The notes under the pieces: model-generated
The model's database searches: none
Seen by the model: the letters and a program-made list of their open reading frames with translations, nothing else
What the model was told of the DNA's origin: nothing
Shown: piece by piece, positions 34,939 through 44,488 of the stretch
How positions within the stretch are numbered: position 1 is the stretch's first letter
Layout of the letters: each line of letters opens with the position of its first letter
Made by a program: the position numbers and the translations under genes
NCBI RefSeq assembly: GCF_016652235.1
Contig: NZ_JAEPKU010000002.1
Span: 1 to 64,000, forward strand
DNA from: Dysgonomonas sp. Marseille-P4677
Lineage (GTDB): Bacteria > Bacteroidota > Bacteroidia > Bacteroidales > Dysgonomonadaceae
Direction of reading: 5' to 3'
Length of the DNA: 64,000 nt

Positions 34939-37482
34939 TTATCCACACTTAGATGCACCACAATTAGTACACTTCATGCAACCTTCCTGATATACTAATG
35001 TTTCCAAACCACATACCGGACATTTCTGACCTTTGGCTTCTGTTTCGCTTGGCAAATATTTCTTCAACGCACGCTCAACACCGTTTTTCCAAGTATTGAT
35101 CGTTTCACTGTTAAGTTCAAGACCCTGTACAAGTTTTACGACCTGATCAATCGGCATACCATAACGAAGCACTCCGGAAATCAATTTAGCATAATTCCAA
35201 AACTCCGGATTAAACTTACCATTAAGCCCTTCGATAGTAGTTTTGTAACCTCTCTTATTTTTAAATTGAAAATCGTATGAACGATGTCCCTCATCATTTA
35301 TTGTTTTGATAATAGTACCGGTATTTACATTTTTTGGCAACATCAATCCCTCGTCATCGTCAGATAACCCGGTAAATATTTCATACGGACGACCATTATG
35401 TAAACCGATAAATGCAATCCACTTTTCTTTATTATTCTGGAACTTGATTACATCTGCAGTAAGTTCACGAGGACGCTCCTGTAATATCTCGGGACGCTCA
35501 TAACAGTCGTCGCACTCTGCTTCTGTTTTCTTGTTATCAGCTGCAACCAATACTCCTGCACGAGATCCGTCGCGATAGACAGTACAGCCTTTACAGCCAC
35601 TCTTCCAAGCCTCAATATACAAATTATTAACAAGCTCCTCCGATACATCGGAAGGTAGATTAATCGTAACACTGATAGAATGGTCTACCCACTTCTGAAT
35701 ACGTCCTTGCATTTTTACTTTTTGCAGCCAATCTACATCATTTGAAGTTGCTTTATGATAAGGAGATTCCGCCACCATTGCATCAACTTCTTCGTTTGTA
35801 TATCTCTTGGTTGTAGAATAGCCCTTACTTTCCATCCATGTTACAAACTTATGATGGAATACAATATATTCTTCCCACGAGTCTCCATTCTCATCTACAA
35901 AATCTACACGTACTTCTTTATCGTTCGGATTCACCTTACGGCGACGCTTGTATACAGGCATGAATACAGGCTCGATACCCGAACTGGACTGAGTCATCAA
36001 ACTAGTAGTACCAGTAGGAGCAACTGTCAAACAGGCAATATTGCGTCGTCCATATTTCTCCATATCCTTAACTAGCTGAGGATCAACTTCTGCTAAACGA
36101 TTGATAAATGGATTGTTTTTTTCACGTTTAAAATCAAATATTTCAAACGCTCCACGTTCTTTTGCCATATCTACAGAAGAACGATACGCAGCAATAGCTA
36201 ATGTACGATGTACTTCTTCTGCAAAAGCTGTAGCTTCTTCCGTTCCATAACGAAGTCCCATAGCAGCAATCATATCACCTTCAGCAGTAATACCAACTCC
36301 TGTACGACGACCTTGAAGCGTTTTGGTACGTATTTTTTCCCATAGATGTCTTTCAGGCCATCTTACTTCATCAGTTTCTGGATCATCACCTATCTTCTGT
36401 AATATTTTATCTATCTTTTCAGTTTCAAGATCAATGATATCATCCATTATACGTTGAGCCAGACCGACATGTTTTGTGAAAAGTTCAAAGTCGAAATAAG
36501 CATCTTCTTTAAATGGATTTACCACATATGAATATAAGTTTATTGCGAGTAAGCGGCAGCTATCATATGGGCAAAGAGGAATCTCACCGCAAGGATTTGT
36601 AGAGATAGTTTTGAATCCTAGATCTGCATAACAATCCGGCACTGACTCTCTAATAATAGTATCCCAAAATAGGACACCAGGCTCGGCTGACTTCCATGCA
36701 TTATGTACAATTTTAGCCCACAAATCCCTAGCCTCTATATCTTTAGATGTAGTAGGATTTGACGAATCGATAGGATATTGTTGAGTATATTTACTGCCAT
36801 CAACAACCGATTGCATAAAGGCGTCATCAATACGTACAGATACATTAGCTCCGGTTACTTTACCTTCAACCATCTTTGCATCTATGAAAGACTCTGAATC
36901 AGGATGTTTAACCGACACGCTTAACATTAATGCTCCACGACGACCATCTTGAGCAACTTCACGTGTAGAGTTCGAATATCTTTCCATAAATGGCACCAAT
37001 CCTGTCGAAGTTAATGCTGAATTCTTTACAGGAGATCCTTTTGGGCGGATGTGAGACAAGTCGTGACCAACACCTCCGCGACGTTTCATCAACTGAACCT
37101 GCTCTTCATCTATACGAATAATTGCCCCATACGAATCTGACGGACCATCCAGACCTATAACAAAACAGTTAGATAATGATGCTACCTGAAAATCATTACC
37201 AATACCAGTCATAGGGCTTCCTTGTGGTACGATATATTTAAAATGATCGAATAAATCGTATAACTCTTGACTAGATAGCCCGTTTTGATATTTAGCTTCT
37301 ATACGACCAATTTCATTAGCCAGACGCCAATGCATATCTTCAGGTGAATGTTCATAAATATTACCCTCCGCATCTTTTAATGCATACTTATTCACCCATA
37401 CTTTTGCAGCGAGTTCATCACCATTAAAGTATCCCAATGCGGCATTATACGCCTCATCAAAAGTGTAAACCTTTTGTGCCAT
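34939..37482 (-). CDS. nrdJ: adenosylcobalamin-dependent ribonucleotide reductase (class II)
   Basis: Reduces ribonucleotides to deoxyribonucleotides using a B12-generated thiyl radical, independent of oxygen. The 847-aa protein has SLSNCFVIG and NPCGEIPLCPYDSCRL (active-site Cys and Glu region), and APTGTTSLMTQSSSGIEPVF, as in class II vitamin B12-dependent enzymes. The C terminus carries a zinc-ribbon tail with Cys821, Cys824, Cys835, Cys838, Cys841 and a terminal Cys846, probably used to re-reduce the active site. The gene is monocistronic with a good terminator. No cobalamin riboswitch was seen upstream, consistent with the B12-using isozyme. Confidence 0.95.
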   Translation of the reverse strand: MAQKVYTFDEAYNAALGYFNGDELAAKVWVNKYALKDAEGNIYEHSPEDMHWRLANEIGRIEAKYQNGLSSQELYDLFDHFKYIVPQGSPMTGIGNDFQVASLSNCFVIGLDGPSDSYGAIIRIDEEQVQLMKRRGGVGHDLSHIRPKGSPVKNSALTSTGLVPFMERYSNSTREVAQDGRRGALMLSVSVKHPDSESFIDAKMVEGKVTGANVSVRIDDAFMQSVVDGSKYTQQYPIDSSNPTTSKDIEARDLWAKIVHNAWKSAEPGVLFWDTIIRESVPDCYADLGFKTISTNPCGEIPLCPYDSCRLLAINLYSYVVNPFKEDAYFDFELFTKHVGLAQRIMDDIIDLETEKIDKILQKIGDDPETDEVRWPERHLWEKIRTKTLQGRRTGVGITAEGDMIAAMGLRYGTEEATAFAEEVHRTLAIAAYRSSVDMAKERGAFEIFDFKREKNNPFINRLAEVDPQLVKDMEKYGRRNIACLTVAPTGTTSLMTQSSSGIEPVFMPVYKRRRKVNPNDKEVRVDFVDENGDSWEEYIVFHHKFVTWMESKGYSTTKRYTNEEVDAMVAESPYHKATSNDVDWLQKVKMQGRIQKWVDHSISVTINLPSDVSEELVNNLYIEAWKSGCKGCTVYRDGSRAGVLVAADNKKTEAECDDCYERPEILQERPRELTADVIKFQNNKEKWIAFIGLHNGRPYEIFTGLSDDDEGLMLPKNVNTGTIIKTINDEGHRSYDFQFKNKRGYKTTIEGLNGKFNPEFWNYAKLISGVLRYGMPIDQVVKLVQGLELNSETINTWKNGVERALKKYLPSETEAKGQKCPVCGLETLVYQEGCMKCTNCGASKCG

Positions 37483-37812
37483 TTCCTCTTATACTTTTAG
37501 ATTATTTCTGTTCTTGTCTGTGAAAAAAACAAGTAATATTTTTCATAGTACAATATTACTCAATTCAAAAAGACGAAACAAATTTTACAACAACATTTTA
37601 TAAACAAAAAGATAAGTTTTCTAATTTAAAACTTAAACACCTATATATCTTATACTTAAAAAATATCATTAGCAAAAAAGTTTTCCTTTTTTATTTTCAC
37701 TATATATCATAAAACAAAATAAACAACATAAAGTTTTCAAAAACGGAACAAAAAAAAGTCAAAAAAGTTTTTCACTTTCTCAACTTTTTTTTATTTTAAA
37801 TAGATTCGATCC
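37483..37812. other. 330-bp AT-rich intergenic region upstream of nrdJ
   Basis: No ORF can be supported. The stretch is extremely AT-rich, with many A- and T-tracts (37670-37800) that could give intrinsic curvature. Two CAC(C)TATATAT elements lie at 37638 and 37698. A weak AT-only hairpin at about 37764-37793 (AAAAAAGTT/AACTTTTTT) may end the zinc-ribbon gene upstream. No clear TAnnTTTG element for nrdJ was found; TAAAATTTG near 37580 on the minus strand is one base too widely spaced. Confidence 0.55.
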
Positions 37813-38568
37813 TTATTCTACAGGAGCAATAAGTTCTGGATCAATCATTATACGTCCACAATATTCGCAAACGATAATTTTCTTTCCCATTTTAATGTCC
37901 ATTTGTTTTTGTGGCGGTATCTTATTAAAACATCCCCCACAAGCTCCACGTTCGATACAAACAACAGCCAAACCATTACGAGCACTTTTACGAATACGCT
38001 TAAATGCTTGTAGCAAGCGAGGCTCTACATCTGTTTCTATTTCTTTGACATCTTCACGAAGTTGCTCTTCTTGCTGTTTTGTTTCAGCAACAATATTATC
38101 CAGCTCTTCTTTCTTTTGTGTCAAATCTGCCGTACGCTCTACTAAAAAAACTTTACTTTTTTCAATTTGCTCACTTAAATTCTTTGACTCTTGAGCAAAT
38201 TCACGAGTACGCTTTTCCGACAATTCGATTTCCAATGTTTCGAATTCAATTTCTTTGCTTAAATGATCGAATTCGCGATTATTACGTACATTATCTAATT
38301 GCTCTTTATATTTTTCTATTTTTAGCGCACTGTCTTTTGCTTTCTGTTTTTGATGAGAAACAGTAGTATCCGATTCTTTTAGCTCCGCCTCATATTTCTT
38401 AATACGCGTTTCCAATCCTATAATCTCATCTTCTAAGTCTGCTACTTCCAAAGGAAGCTCACCGCGAAGAATCTTTATATTATCTATTTCAGATAACTTT
38501 TGCTGTAAAGAGTAAAGCGTTTTCAGCTTTTCTTCTACTGTTATTTCTTTTTCTTGTTTCTTAGCCAT
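37813..38568 (-). CDS. C4-type zinc-ribbon coiled-coil protein
   Basis: A 251-aa protein of the DUF164/C4-type zinc ribbon family. Residues about 10-190 form a long Lys/Glu-rich coiled coil, followed by the conserved AFKRIRKSARNGLAVV segment and a zinc ribbon with Cys210, Cys213, Cys234 and Cys237. Proposed as nucleic-acid or protein binding; the exact role is unknown. It lies 119 nt downstream of the Nif3-like gene on the same strand, a pairing that recurs in many bacteria and suggests a functional link. Confidence 0.9.
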   Translation of the reverse strand: MAKKQEKEITVEEKLKTLYSLQQKLSEIDNIKILRGELPLEVADLEDEIIGLETRIKKYEAELKESDTTVSHQKQKAKDSALKIEKYKEQLDNVRNNREFDHLSKEIEFETLEIELSEKRTREFAQESKNLSEQIEKSKVFLVERTADLTQKKEELDNIVAETKQQEEQLREDVKEIETDVEPRLLQAFKRIRKSARNGLAVVCIERGACGGCFNKIPPQKQMDIKMGKKIIVCEYCGRIMIDPELIAPVE

Positions 38569-38687
38569 ATTACTTGTGTTTTATTATAAATCTCAAAATA
38601 TTATTATAAAAAAATGCAGTAATCAAATAGCTTTAAACCATCCTCTTACTACATCATTTGTAAAAGTGGGAGTAAATCACCACCTAA

Positions 38688-39782
38688 CTACAAATAGTTT
38701 ACAGGATTTACATCAAATCCTGACATATATACTGCAAAGGTAGGATATTTTTTCGAGATAATATCAAAAAATATATTCTTTGTAAATATTTCAGATTCAT
38801 AATGTCCTACTACAGCTAGCAATACTTTATCTTCAACGTCATAATAATCATTATATTTTGCCTCACCTGTTATAAAAACATCAGCACTATATGATATGGC
38901 CTTAGGTATAAGAAATGCTCCGCTACCACTACAAATCGCAATATCACGAACAGGCTTTCCTCTAAGAACCGAATGCTGGATAGTTTTTAGATGAAATGTA
39001 TCTTTCAATAAATATAAGAAATCTTCCTCATCCGTCTCTTCAGGTAAAGTTCCAACTATTCCGCTTCCGGCCTTCTCCCACTTATTCTGTAAAGTATAAA
39101 AATCATATGCAGGCTCTTCATAAGGGTGTACAGCTATTAAAGAACGAAGGACTTCTCCTTGTTTGTACACAGGTAAAACCATTTCGATGCGAACTTCTTG
39201 TTCGGTATGCAATTCTCCTATTTCCCCACAGTAAGGCTTTGCTAAATCGCCCGCCCTAAATGTCCCCTCGCCTGCGACATTATAACTACAACAATCATAA
39301 TTTCCAATATGGCCTGCACCTGCATTAAAGAGGGTGCTACGAACCAACTCCGCATGAGAATGAGGTACATAGGTAACAAGCTTAAGCAGTTTCTCTTTTT
39401 GTGGATCAAGTATTCTTATATGCTGTAAATTAAGCATATCCGCCAGATATCGATTAATACCCTCCGAGGCATTATCCAAATTAGTATGAGCTGCATAAAC
39501 AACAATGTCATGCTTACATGCTTTTATCATGCAACGTTCTGTATAATTCTTTCCTGTAAGCGATTTAAAACTACGAAACGCCAGAGGATGATGCGAAATA
39601 ACAAGATTACACCCCAAAGCAACAGCTTCATCCAAAACAGCTTCGGTCACATCAATACATACGACAGCACCTTTAGCCTCCTGATTAACATCGCCTATCT
39701 GGACACCACTATTGTCATAGCTTTCTTGCAAAGGAAGTGGTGCTAATTGCTCTATCGAGTGTAAAATCTCTTTTATCTTCAT
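38688..39782 (-). CDS. Nif3-like dinuclear metal centre protein
   Basis: A 364-aa member of the NIF3/DUF34 (GTP cyclohydrolase 1 type 2 homolog) family, which forms a toroidal hexamer with two metals per subunit. Metal-binding segments are visible: ISHHPLAFRSFKSL and AAHTNLDN in the first half, and VVGHYESE near the C terminus. A central inserted domain (about 130-230) gives the long form typical of this subgroup. The molecular activity is not established. First gene of a probable operon with the zinc-ribbon gene, behind a consensus -7 box. Confidence 0.92.
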   Translation of the reverse strand: MKIKEILHSIEQLAPLPLQESYDNSGVQIGDVNQEAKGAVVCIDVTEAVLDEAVALGCNLVISHHPLAFRSFKSLTGKNYTERCMIKACKHDIVVYAAHTNLDNASEGINRYLADMLNLQHIRILDPQKEKLLKLVTYVPHSHAELVRSTLFNAGAGHIGNYDCCSYNVAGEGTFRAGDLAKPYCGEIGELHTEQEVRIEMVLPVYKQGEVLRSLIAVHPYEEPAYDFYTLQNKWEKAGSGIVGTLPEETDEEDFLYLLKDTFHLKTIQHSVLRGKPVRDIAICSGSGAFLIPKAISYSADVFITGEAKYNDYYDVEDKVLLAVVGHYESEIFTKNIFFDIISKKYPTFAVYMSGFDVNPVNYL

Positions 39783-39804
39783 AATTTACCATATTAAGTA
39801 AATC

Positions 39805-39812
39805 CAAAGATA
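39805..39812 (-). promoter_or_regulatory. -7 element for the Nif3/zinc-ribbon operon
   Basis: The minus strand reads TATCTTTG 22 nt upstream of the Nif3 ATG at 39782. Confidence 0.65.
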
Positions 39813-39866
39813 AAAATTTATTGAAAGATTTAGCAATATTAAATAGTGAAACTATAAATAAGCAGC

Positions 39867-39892
39867 AAAGGCTCTCCTCTCGAAAAGCCTTT
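39867..39892 (-). terminator. weak hairpin after dnaJ
   Basis: AAAGGCT (39867-39873) and AGCCTTT (39886-39892) form a 7-bp stem with a 12-nt loop 34 nt after the dnaJ stop. Only TTT follows on the minus strand, so it is at best a weak terminator. Confidence 0.35.
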
Positions 39893-39926
39893 ACCATAAT
39901 ATATACATTTAATAGAAAACAGATAT

Positions 39927-41063
39927 TCAATCAAACATTCTTCTAAAATGACTAAATATCTTCTCCTTAACCGACTTGCTAGGTTGGAAATTTGGAGAAT
40001 TTTCGAGCCCGTTTAAAGTCTCTTTTTCGCTATCACTTAAGTTCTCTGGAATATATACGCTTATATTGATCAATAGGTCTCCCGTACCATATCTATTGAT
40101 ACTAGGCAACCCCTTATTCTTTAAGCGAAGTACTTTTCCCGGTTGTGTACCCGGTTCTATAGTAACTTTAACTTTGCCATCTATTGTAGGAACTACAACA
40201 CTTCCGCCTAATGCTGCGGTAGATACGGTAAGTAAAAGATTGTAAACAACGTCATTATCATCTCTAAACAGCTCTGGATGTACCTCTTCCTCTACTAATA
40301 TAAGTAAATCACCATTCACTCCTCCATGACGGGCTGCATTTCCTTTACCACTCATCGACAACTGCATCCCCTCTGCAACACCTGCTGGTATGTTGATAGT
40401 AATTACCTCTTCTTCACGAACAATACCTTCACCTGAGCAATGGCTACATCTTTTCGTAATCGACTTACCTTCTCCATTACATGTCGGACAAGTAGACTGA
40501 GACTGCATTTGTCCCAGAATAGTATTTACCACACGTGTTACGACTCCGGAACCTTTACATGTGGAACATGTCTCATAAGCAGTGCCACCATCGGCACCAG
40601 TACCCCTACAATGAGAACAAGCAACAAACTTATTTACCTTTATCTTTTTCTCAACACCGGAAGCTATATCTTTCAATGTTAGCTTTACTTTCACGCGCAG
40701 ATCCGAACCTCGATTCTGCCTTGGGCCACGCTGACCACCAAATCCACCACCAAAATGACCGCCAAAGATATCTCCAAATTGAGAGAATATATCATCCATA
40801 GAGAATCCGCCTGAATGACCACCAAATCCACCCGGAGCGGTATGACCATAACGATCATATCTGGCTCGCTTTTGTTCATCACTTAGTATTTCATAAGCTT
40901 CAGCCGCCTCTTTAAATTTTTCTTCGGCCTCAGTATCTCCCGGATTCTTATCAGGATGGTATTGGATTGCTTTCTTGCGATAAGCCTTTTTTATTTCTTC
41001 GAAAGTTGCTGTTTTTGTAACTTCCAATATTTCGTAGTAATCTCTTTTAGTTGCAGTTGCCAT
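39927..41063 (-). CDS. dnaJ: chaperone DnaJ
   Basis: Hsp40 co-chaperone that delivers substrates to DnaK and stimulates its ATPase. The 378-aa type I protein has the J-domain (8-70, HPD at 36-38), a Gly/Phe-rich linker (76-117), four CXXCXGXG zinc repeats starting at Cys149, Cys166, Cys192 and Cys206, and the C-terminal substrate-binding domain. Normal length. It starts 15 nt after grpE, forming the grpE-dnaJ operon common in Bacteroidetes; dnaK is not in the window. Confidence 0.98.
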   Translation of the reverse strand: MATATKRDYYEILEVTKTATFEEIKKAYRKKAIQYHPDKNPGDTEAEEKFKEAAEAYEILSDEQKRARYDRYGHTAPGGFGGHSGGFSMDDIFSQFGDIFGGHFGGGFGGQRGPRQNRGSDLRVKVKLTLKDIASGVEKKIKVNKFVACSHCRGTGADGGTAYETCSTCKGSGVVTRVVNTILGQMQSQSTCPTCNGEGKSITKRCSHCSGEGIVREEEVITINIPAGVAEGMQLSMSGKGNAARHGGVNGDLLILVEEEVHPELFRDDNDVVYNLLLTVSTAALGGSVVVPTIDGKVKVTIEPGTQPGKVLRLKNKGLPSINRYGTGDLLINISVYIPENLSDSEKETLNGLENSPNFQPSKSVKEKIFSHFRRMFD

Positions 41064-41078
41064 CAGCTTTGCTCTTTA

Positions 41079-41633
41079 TTATTTTGCTACAATTACTTTA
41101 GGGTAGCGAATTACTTTATCATCGAGTATATACCCCTTTTGAATACTATCTACAATCTTATCTTTATCATCCTCTGTTTGCGCCGGAACAGTCGTTATGG
41201 CCTCATGTTTATCTGTATCGAAAGGCTGTCCGATAGTTTCAATTTCTTTTATACCATGCCTTGTCAAAAAGGTTCTGAATTTACTATAAATAAGATCCAC
41301 CCCCTCTTTTACAGCTTCAATATCCTCTGTTTTAGATATATTATCTAAAGCACGCTCAAAATCATCTACTACAGAAATAATATCCAACAAAACCCTTTCA
41401 CTACCTAACTTCAACAAGTCTGCTTTTTCCTTTAATGTACGTTTACGATAATTGTCGAATTCGGCATTAAGACGTAAATAAGAATCATTCAACTCATTAT
41501 ATTTTGTTTCCCAATCGGTCACATTGTCATTTGATTCAATTTCTGGCGTATCAGCCAACTGATCATTTGTCATATTTTCTGACTCAGGAGATTCTGTGTT
41601 TTCAAATTTCTTTTCAGTAAATTCTTCTTTCAT
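41079..41633 (-). CDS. grpE: nucleotide exchange factor GrpE
   Basis: Exchange factor for DnaK. The 184-aa protein has an acidic, disordered first 45 residues, a long helix with YLRLNAEFDNYRKRT, and the C-terminal beta domain (RHGIKEIETIGQPFD and VIRYPKVIVAK). Normal length. First gene of grpE-dnaJ. No CIRCE element (TTAGCACTC-N9-GAGTGCTAA) occurs in the 250-bp upstream region, so HrcA control is not indicated. Confidence 0.97.
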   Translation of the reverse strand: MKEEFTEKKFENTESPESENMTNDQLADTPEIESNDNVTDWETKYNELNDSYLRLNAEFDNYRKRTLKEKADLLKLGSERVLLDIISVVDDFERALDNISKTEDIEAVKEGVDLIYSKFRTFLTRHGIKEIETIGQPFDTDKHEAITTVPAQTEDDKDKIVDSIQKGYILDDKVIRYPKVIVAK

Positions 41634-41785
41634 ATCTTAGTATTTATTTTATTCTTAAGCGATTAAAACACAAAAACCGGCAAATCCAATAAGACGACTT
41701 ACCCTCTATTTTTTATGTACCTTATATATAACAAAAGGCTTGCCAAATTTGCAGGATTTATTGAATGTGCACTTATCTCTAAAAT

Positions 41786-41811
41786 ACATTGTTGATATCG
41801 GCTAACAATGT
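41786..41811. repeat. 8-bp inverted repeat upstream of grpE
   Basis: ACATTGTT (41786-41793) and AACAATGT (41804-41811) are perfect inverted repeats with a 10-nt centre. On the minus strand ATTTTAG follows, so this could be a second hairpin behind the rhamnosidase terminator, or an operator about 155 bp upstream of grpE. Confidence 0.45.
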
Positions 41812-41821
41812 CTAATAAAAA

Positions 41822-41855
41822 ATGTCTTTAGCTAAAAGATTTTAACTAAAGACAT
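41822..41855 (-). terminator. intrinsic terminator of the second GH78-like gene
   Basis: ATGTCTTTAG (41822-41831) pairs perfectly with CTAAAGACAT (41846-41855). An inner TAAAA/TTTTA stem extends the hairpin, and on the minus strand a run of six U follows. It lies 29 nt after the stop at 41884. Confidence 0.87.
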
Positions 41856-41883
41856 CGAATACTATATTACTCCAACAAAAAAA

Positions 41884-44268
41884 TTATCTTAAGCTAATTT
41901 TTTGCACACCGCCCTTCAATTGAACCGTATTCCCTTCCCAAACAAATACACCTGTTATGTCGGATGGGATCTCTACAATTCCGGTTATTCCGGTTACTCC
42001 CTGACGTTTTAAATCAACCTTTATCATTCCTTGAGGATGAGGAGTAGATGCCGTAACTTCTTTTAGTTCTCCAAGAGAAGGTTCTATTTTTACCGTTTTG
42101 AAATTGGGTGAGGTTGATGATATTCCGCAAATAATAGCAAAATAATCATACAAGGGACTTGCACTCCAGGCATGACAGTCGGATCGTGCCGGCTCCGGTT
42201 TCTCAGCAAATGTGGTTAACCCAATTTTGATCATGTCACGCCAATAATCAAGTGATGGATAATACAGATCACCCAATCCTGAAATCTTTAATGCCTGCGT
42301 CAGATAAAATCTATAATAAAAAGTAACTGGAATCAAAGATGTATCGTTTACTACTTGCTCCATTACTGTCTGTCTTTCTTTATCAACAATAGCATCACTT
42401 AGAACAGCCATTATACCCGCATGTTGACTATAAGACGTCTTTTCCGGTGTATCAGCCATTGCATTTCGCTTATTATCGAAACAATTATCATAAGTGGCTT
42501 TATTCAGACTATCCGCCAATTTGAGATATCGATCCGACTTATAATCCATTCCGAAATAACGATATAATTGAGCAACCTGATTGAGAGTATAAGCCAAATG
42601 CAATGTAATGACTGAAGAATTTCCATCATCAGCTCCAGGAGGTACACCATTTGGAAATCCATCAGTGTAATCGGTAAAATTCCACCATGTCATAGGGCCT
42701 AACATGCCCTTACTTTTGTCAATATTCTTTTCATACCAGTCTAAAACAGGCTCTATAGCCGGAAGAAATTGAACAACAAAAGCATCATCTTGTCTGTACA
42801 TCCAATAATCGTAAATCATCGATATCCAATACAATGAATACGGAGGTATAACTTGCAAACGACTACTCGGATAACGTCCCTGAGTTAAACCATTAGGAAC
42901 CCTGGAATTATAAAAATCAAGAATTGCTTTACGCATGAGACGATCATCGCCTGTCACATATAGGGATATCAACGATTGTATGCGGGTATCGCCCGGATAT
43001 TGAAGTTGTTCGTAATACGGACAATCATAATAAGTCTCTCCTGCACAAAGACGAGCCGTACGCCAACCTACATTCCATATATCCCCCAGAGATTTATCAT
43101 TTGAAGAAAAGCGGGCCACTTGTTTAAATGGGTATCCTGTATAATAACCATATAGATCATTGATAATTAAGGGCTCATTTGAAGTTGTAACATCAACCTG
43201 CATATAACGATAAGTCCTAAACCACAGCGGACTAAATCTTCTATCTACACCTCCATCTGGCAGAAACACATCATAATTACCAATAACAGAACGTCCTTCC
43301 ACCTCGTTTCTATTCGCCTTCTGCAAATTACTATCCAATAAGGCTTCTGTATAAGTCAACTGTACAGATGCTCCTTTTCCACCGGTTACAGATAACATAG
43401 GATACGCAGTAGTATTTACTCCCTGATCGATAAGAATTGATACTTTAGTATTAGCAGGAACAATTAAAGGGCTTGTACCCTGTAAGAAATTATCAGGTAC
43501 TACAATTCCATCAGCCTTTCTTACTTTTTGCAACCGCTGTATACTTTCTTCCATCAAAGGAATATTCCGCGGGGTCAACTGCCATAAATTATCAGTTCCT
43601 ACGCCATAGGGAGATGGTGATGTAACTATACTCGCGCTACTCCAAGGATCATCGTCAAACTCCAAACTCTCCCATCCCCAAGGATATTCAGTTCCATCGA
43701 TTCGGTCTCCCGGCCCGACTACCATGTATGCATGTAAACGTGCTCCATTATCTGTAGAACAAGGGGTATATGCTTTATTTTGCAAAACTTTCCAACTACT
43801 ATCTGTATTTATCACTTGCTCAGCATCCCCATCTCCCTGAATAACAAATCCGGTTTGATTAGAAATCTGGGCTACAGGTGCTAAAACACCCATATTCCAT
43901 ACTGTAGAAGCGATAATATTATTCCCTTTTTGAAGATAGGGAGCAATATCTATCGTTTCGAAATACCAATTTACTAAGTCGCCTCGAGCAGGGCCACTGC
44001 AAACGGACTTCCCATTCACAAATAAACGATAGCGATTATCTGCCGAAATATGTATAATAAATTTATCGGGAGACTGTCCCAGATTTATTTGTTTCCTAAA
44101 ATGAAATACACCATAGTCTTTCTGCGCAACATCGGGACAGGTAATCCAACTTGCAGTCCAATGATGCTTCAACAGTTTAGAATTAATCTCTTGTGCAAAG
44201 GAAGTACTCCCCACCAATAAAAATATTAATAATAACAAATTAAAACGTTGAAACATAATATATAGCAT
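41884..44268 (-). CDS. exported GH78-like rhamnosidase
   Basis: A 794-aa secreted glycoside hydrolase with a signal peptide (hydrophobic 10-24, cleavage near SFAQ). N-terminal beta-sandwich modules (RLFVNGKSVCSGPARGD near 81-97) precede an (alpha/alpha)6 catalytic region from about 380. The GH78 signature is present in variant form, DCPYYEQLQYPGD at 415-427 with Glu420 as the candidate acid, and ARSDCHAWSASPLYDY lies further on. This variant lacks the Arg-Asp-Glu-Arg run of standard GH78 enzymes, so the substrate could differ from simple alpha-L-rhamnosides. A second in-frame ATG at 44256 also precedes the signal peptide. Not beside SusC/D genes. Confidence 0.85.
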   Translation of the reverse strand: MLYIMFQRFNLLLLIFLLVGSTSFAQEINSKLLKHHWTASWITCPDVAQKDYGVFHFRKQINLGQSPDKFIIHISADNRYRLFVNGKSVCSGPARGDLVNWYFETIDIAPYLQKGNNIIASTVWNMGVLAPVAQISNQTGFVIQGDGDAEQVINTDSSWKVLQNKAYTPCSTDNGARLHAYMVVGPGDRIDGTEYPWGWESLEFDDDPWSSASIVTSPSPYGVGTDNLWQLTPRNIPLMEESIQRLQKVRKADGIVVPDNFLQGTSPLIVPANTKVSILIDQGVNTTAYPMLSVTGGKGASVQLTYTEALLDSNLQKANRNEVEGRSVIGNYDVFLPDGGVDRRFSPLWFRTYRYMQVDVTTSNEPLIINDLYGYYTGYPFKQVARFSSNDKSLGDIWNVGWRTARLCAGETYYDCPYYEQLQYPGDTRIQSLISLYVTGDDRLMRKAILDFYNSRVPNGLTQGRYPSSRLQVIPPYSLYWISMIYDYWMYRQDDAFVVQFLPAIEPVLDWYEKNIDKSKGMLGPMTWWNFTDYTDGFPNGVPPGADDGNSSVITLHLAYTLNQVAQLYRYFGMDYKSDRYLKLADSLNKATYDNCFDNKRNAMADTPEKTSYSQHAGIMAVLSDAIVDKERQTVMEQVVNDTSLIPVTFYYRFYLTQALKISGLGDLYYPSLDYWRDMIKIGLTTFAEKPEPARSDCHAWSASPLYDYFAIICGISSTSPNFKTVKIEPSLGELKEVTASTPHPQGMIKVDLKRQGVTGITGIVEIPSDITGVFVWEGNTVQLKGGVQKISLR

Positions 44269-44434
44269 TTAAGGTTTTTTCGATGGTTTATAAAATTACC
44301 CGATTTACTTTGTATATATATTATCTAAAATGATAAAAATCATTTAAATTTTGATCTTTGTTATAAGCAGATAATAATAAATACTATTTAATTCATATTA
44401 ATCAAAAGTATTCGCTCCAGACTGTAGTATTTTT

Positions 44435-44442
44435 TATCTTTG
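44435..44442 (+). promoter_or_regulatory. -7 element for the SLC13 permease gene
   Basis: TATCTTTG lies 46 nt before the ATG at 44489. A TACTTTTG match on the opposite strand (44403-44410) could serve the divergent GH78-like gene. Confidence 0.6.
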
Positions 44443-44488
44443 CATGAATCATAAAGAGAAAACAAACTGATAATAATTATATTCAATT

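Noticed and set aside
37483-37812. Cobalamin riboswitch upstream of nrdJ
   Set aside because: No B12-box-like or GC-containing conserved core is visible in this very AT-rich region, and B12-dependent reductases are not normally repressed by B12.
40440-40801. Plus-strand ORFs opposite dnaJ
   Set aside because: They mirror the cysteine-rich zinc repeats of dnaJ and have no independent support.
41634-41883. CIRCE/HrcA operator upstream of grpE
   Set aside because: The CIRCE consensus is absent; only an unrelated 8-bp inverted repeat and a terminator were found.
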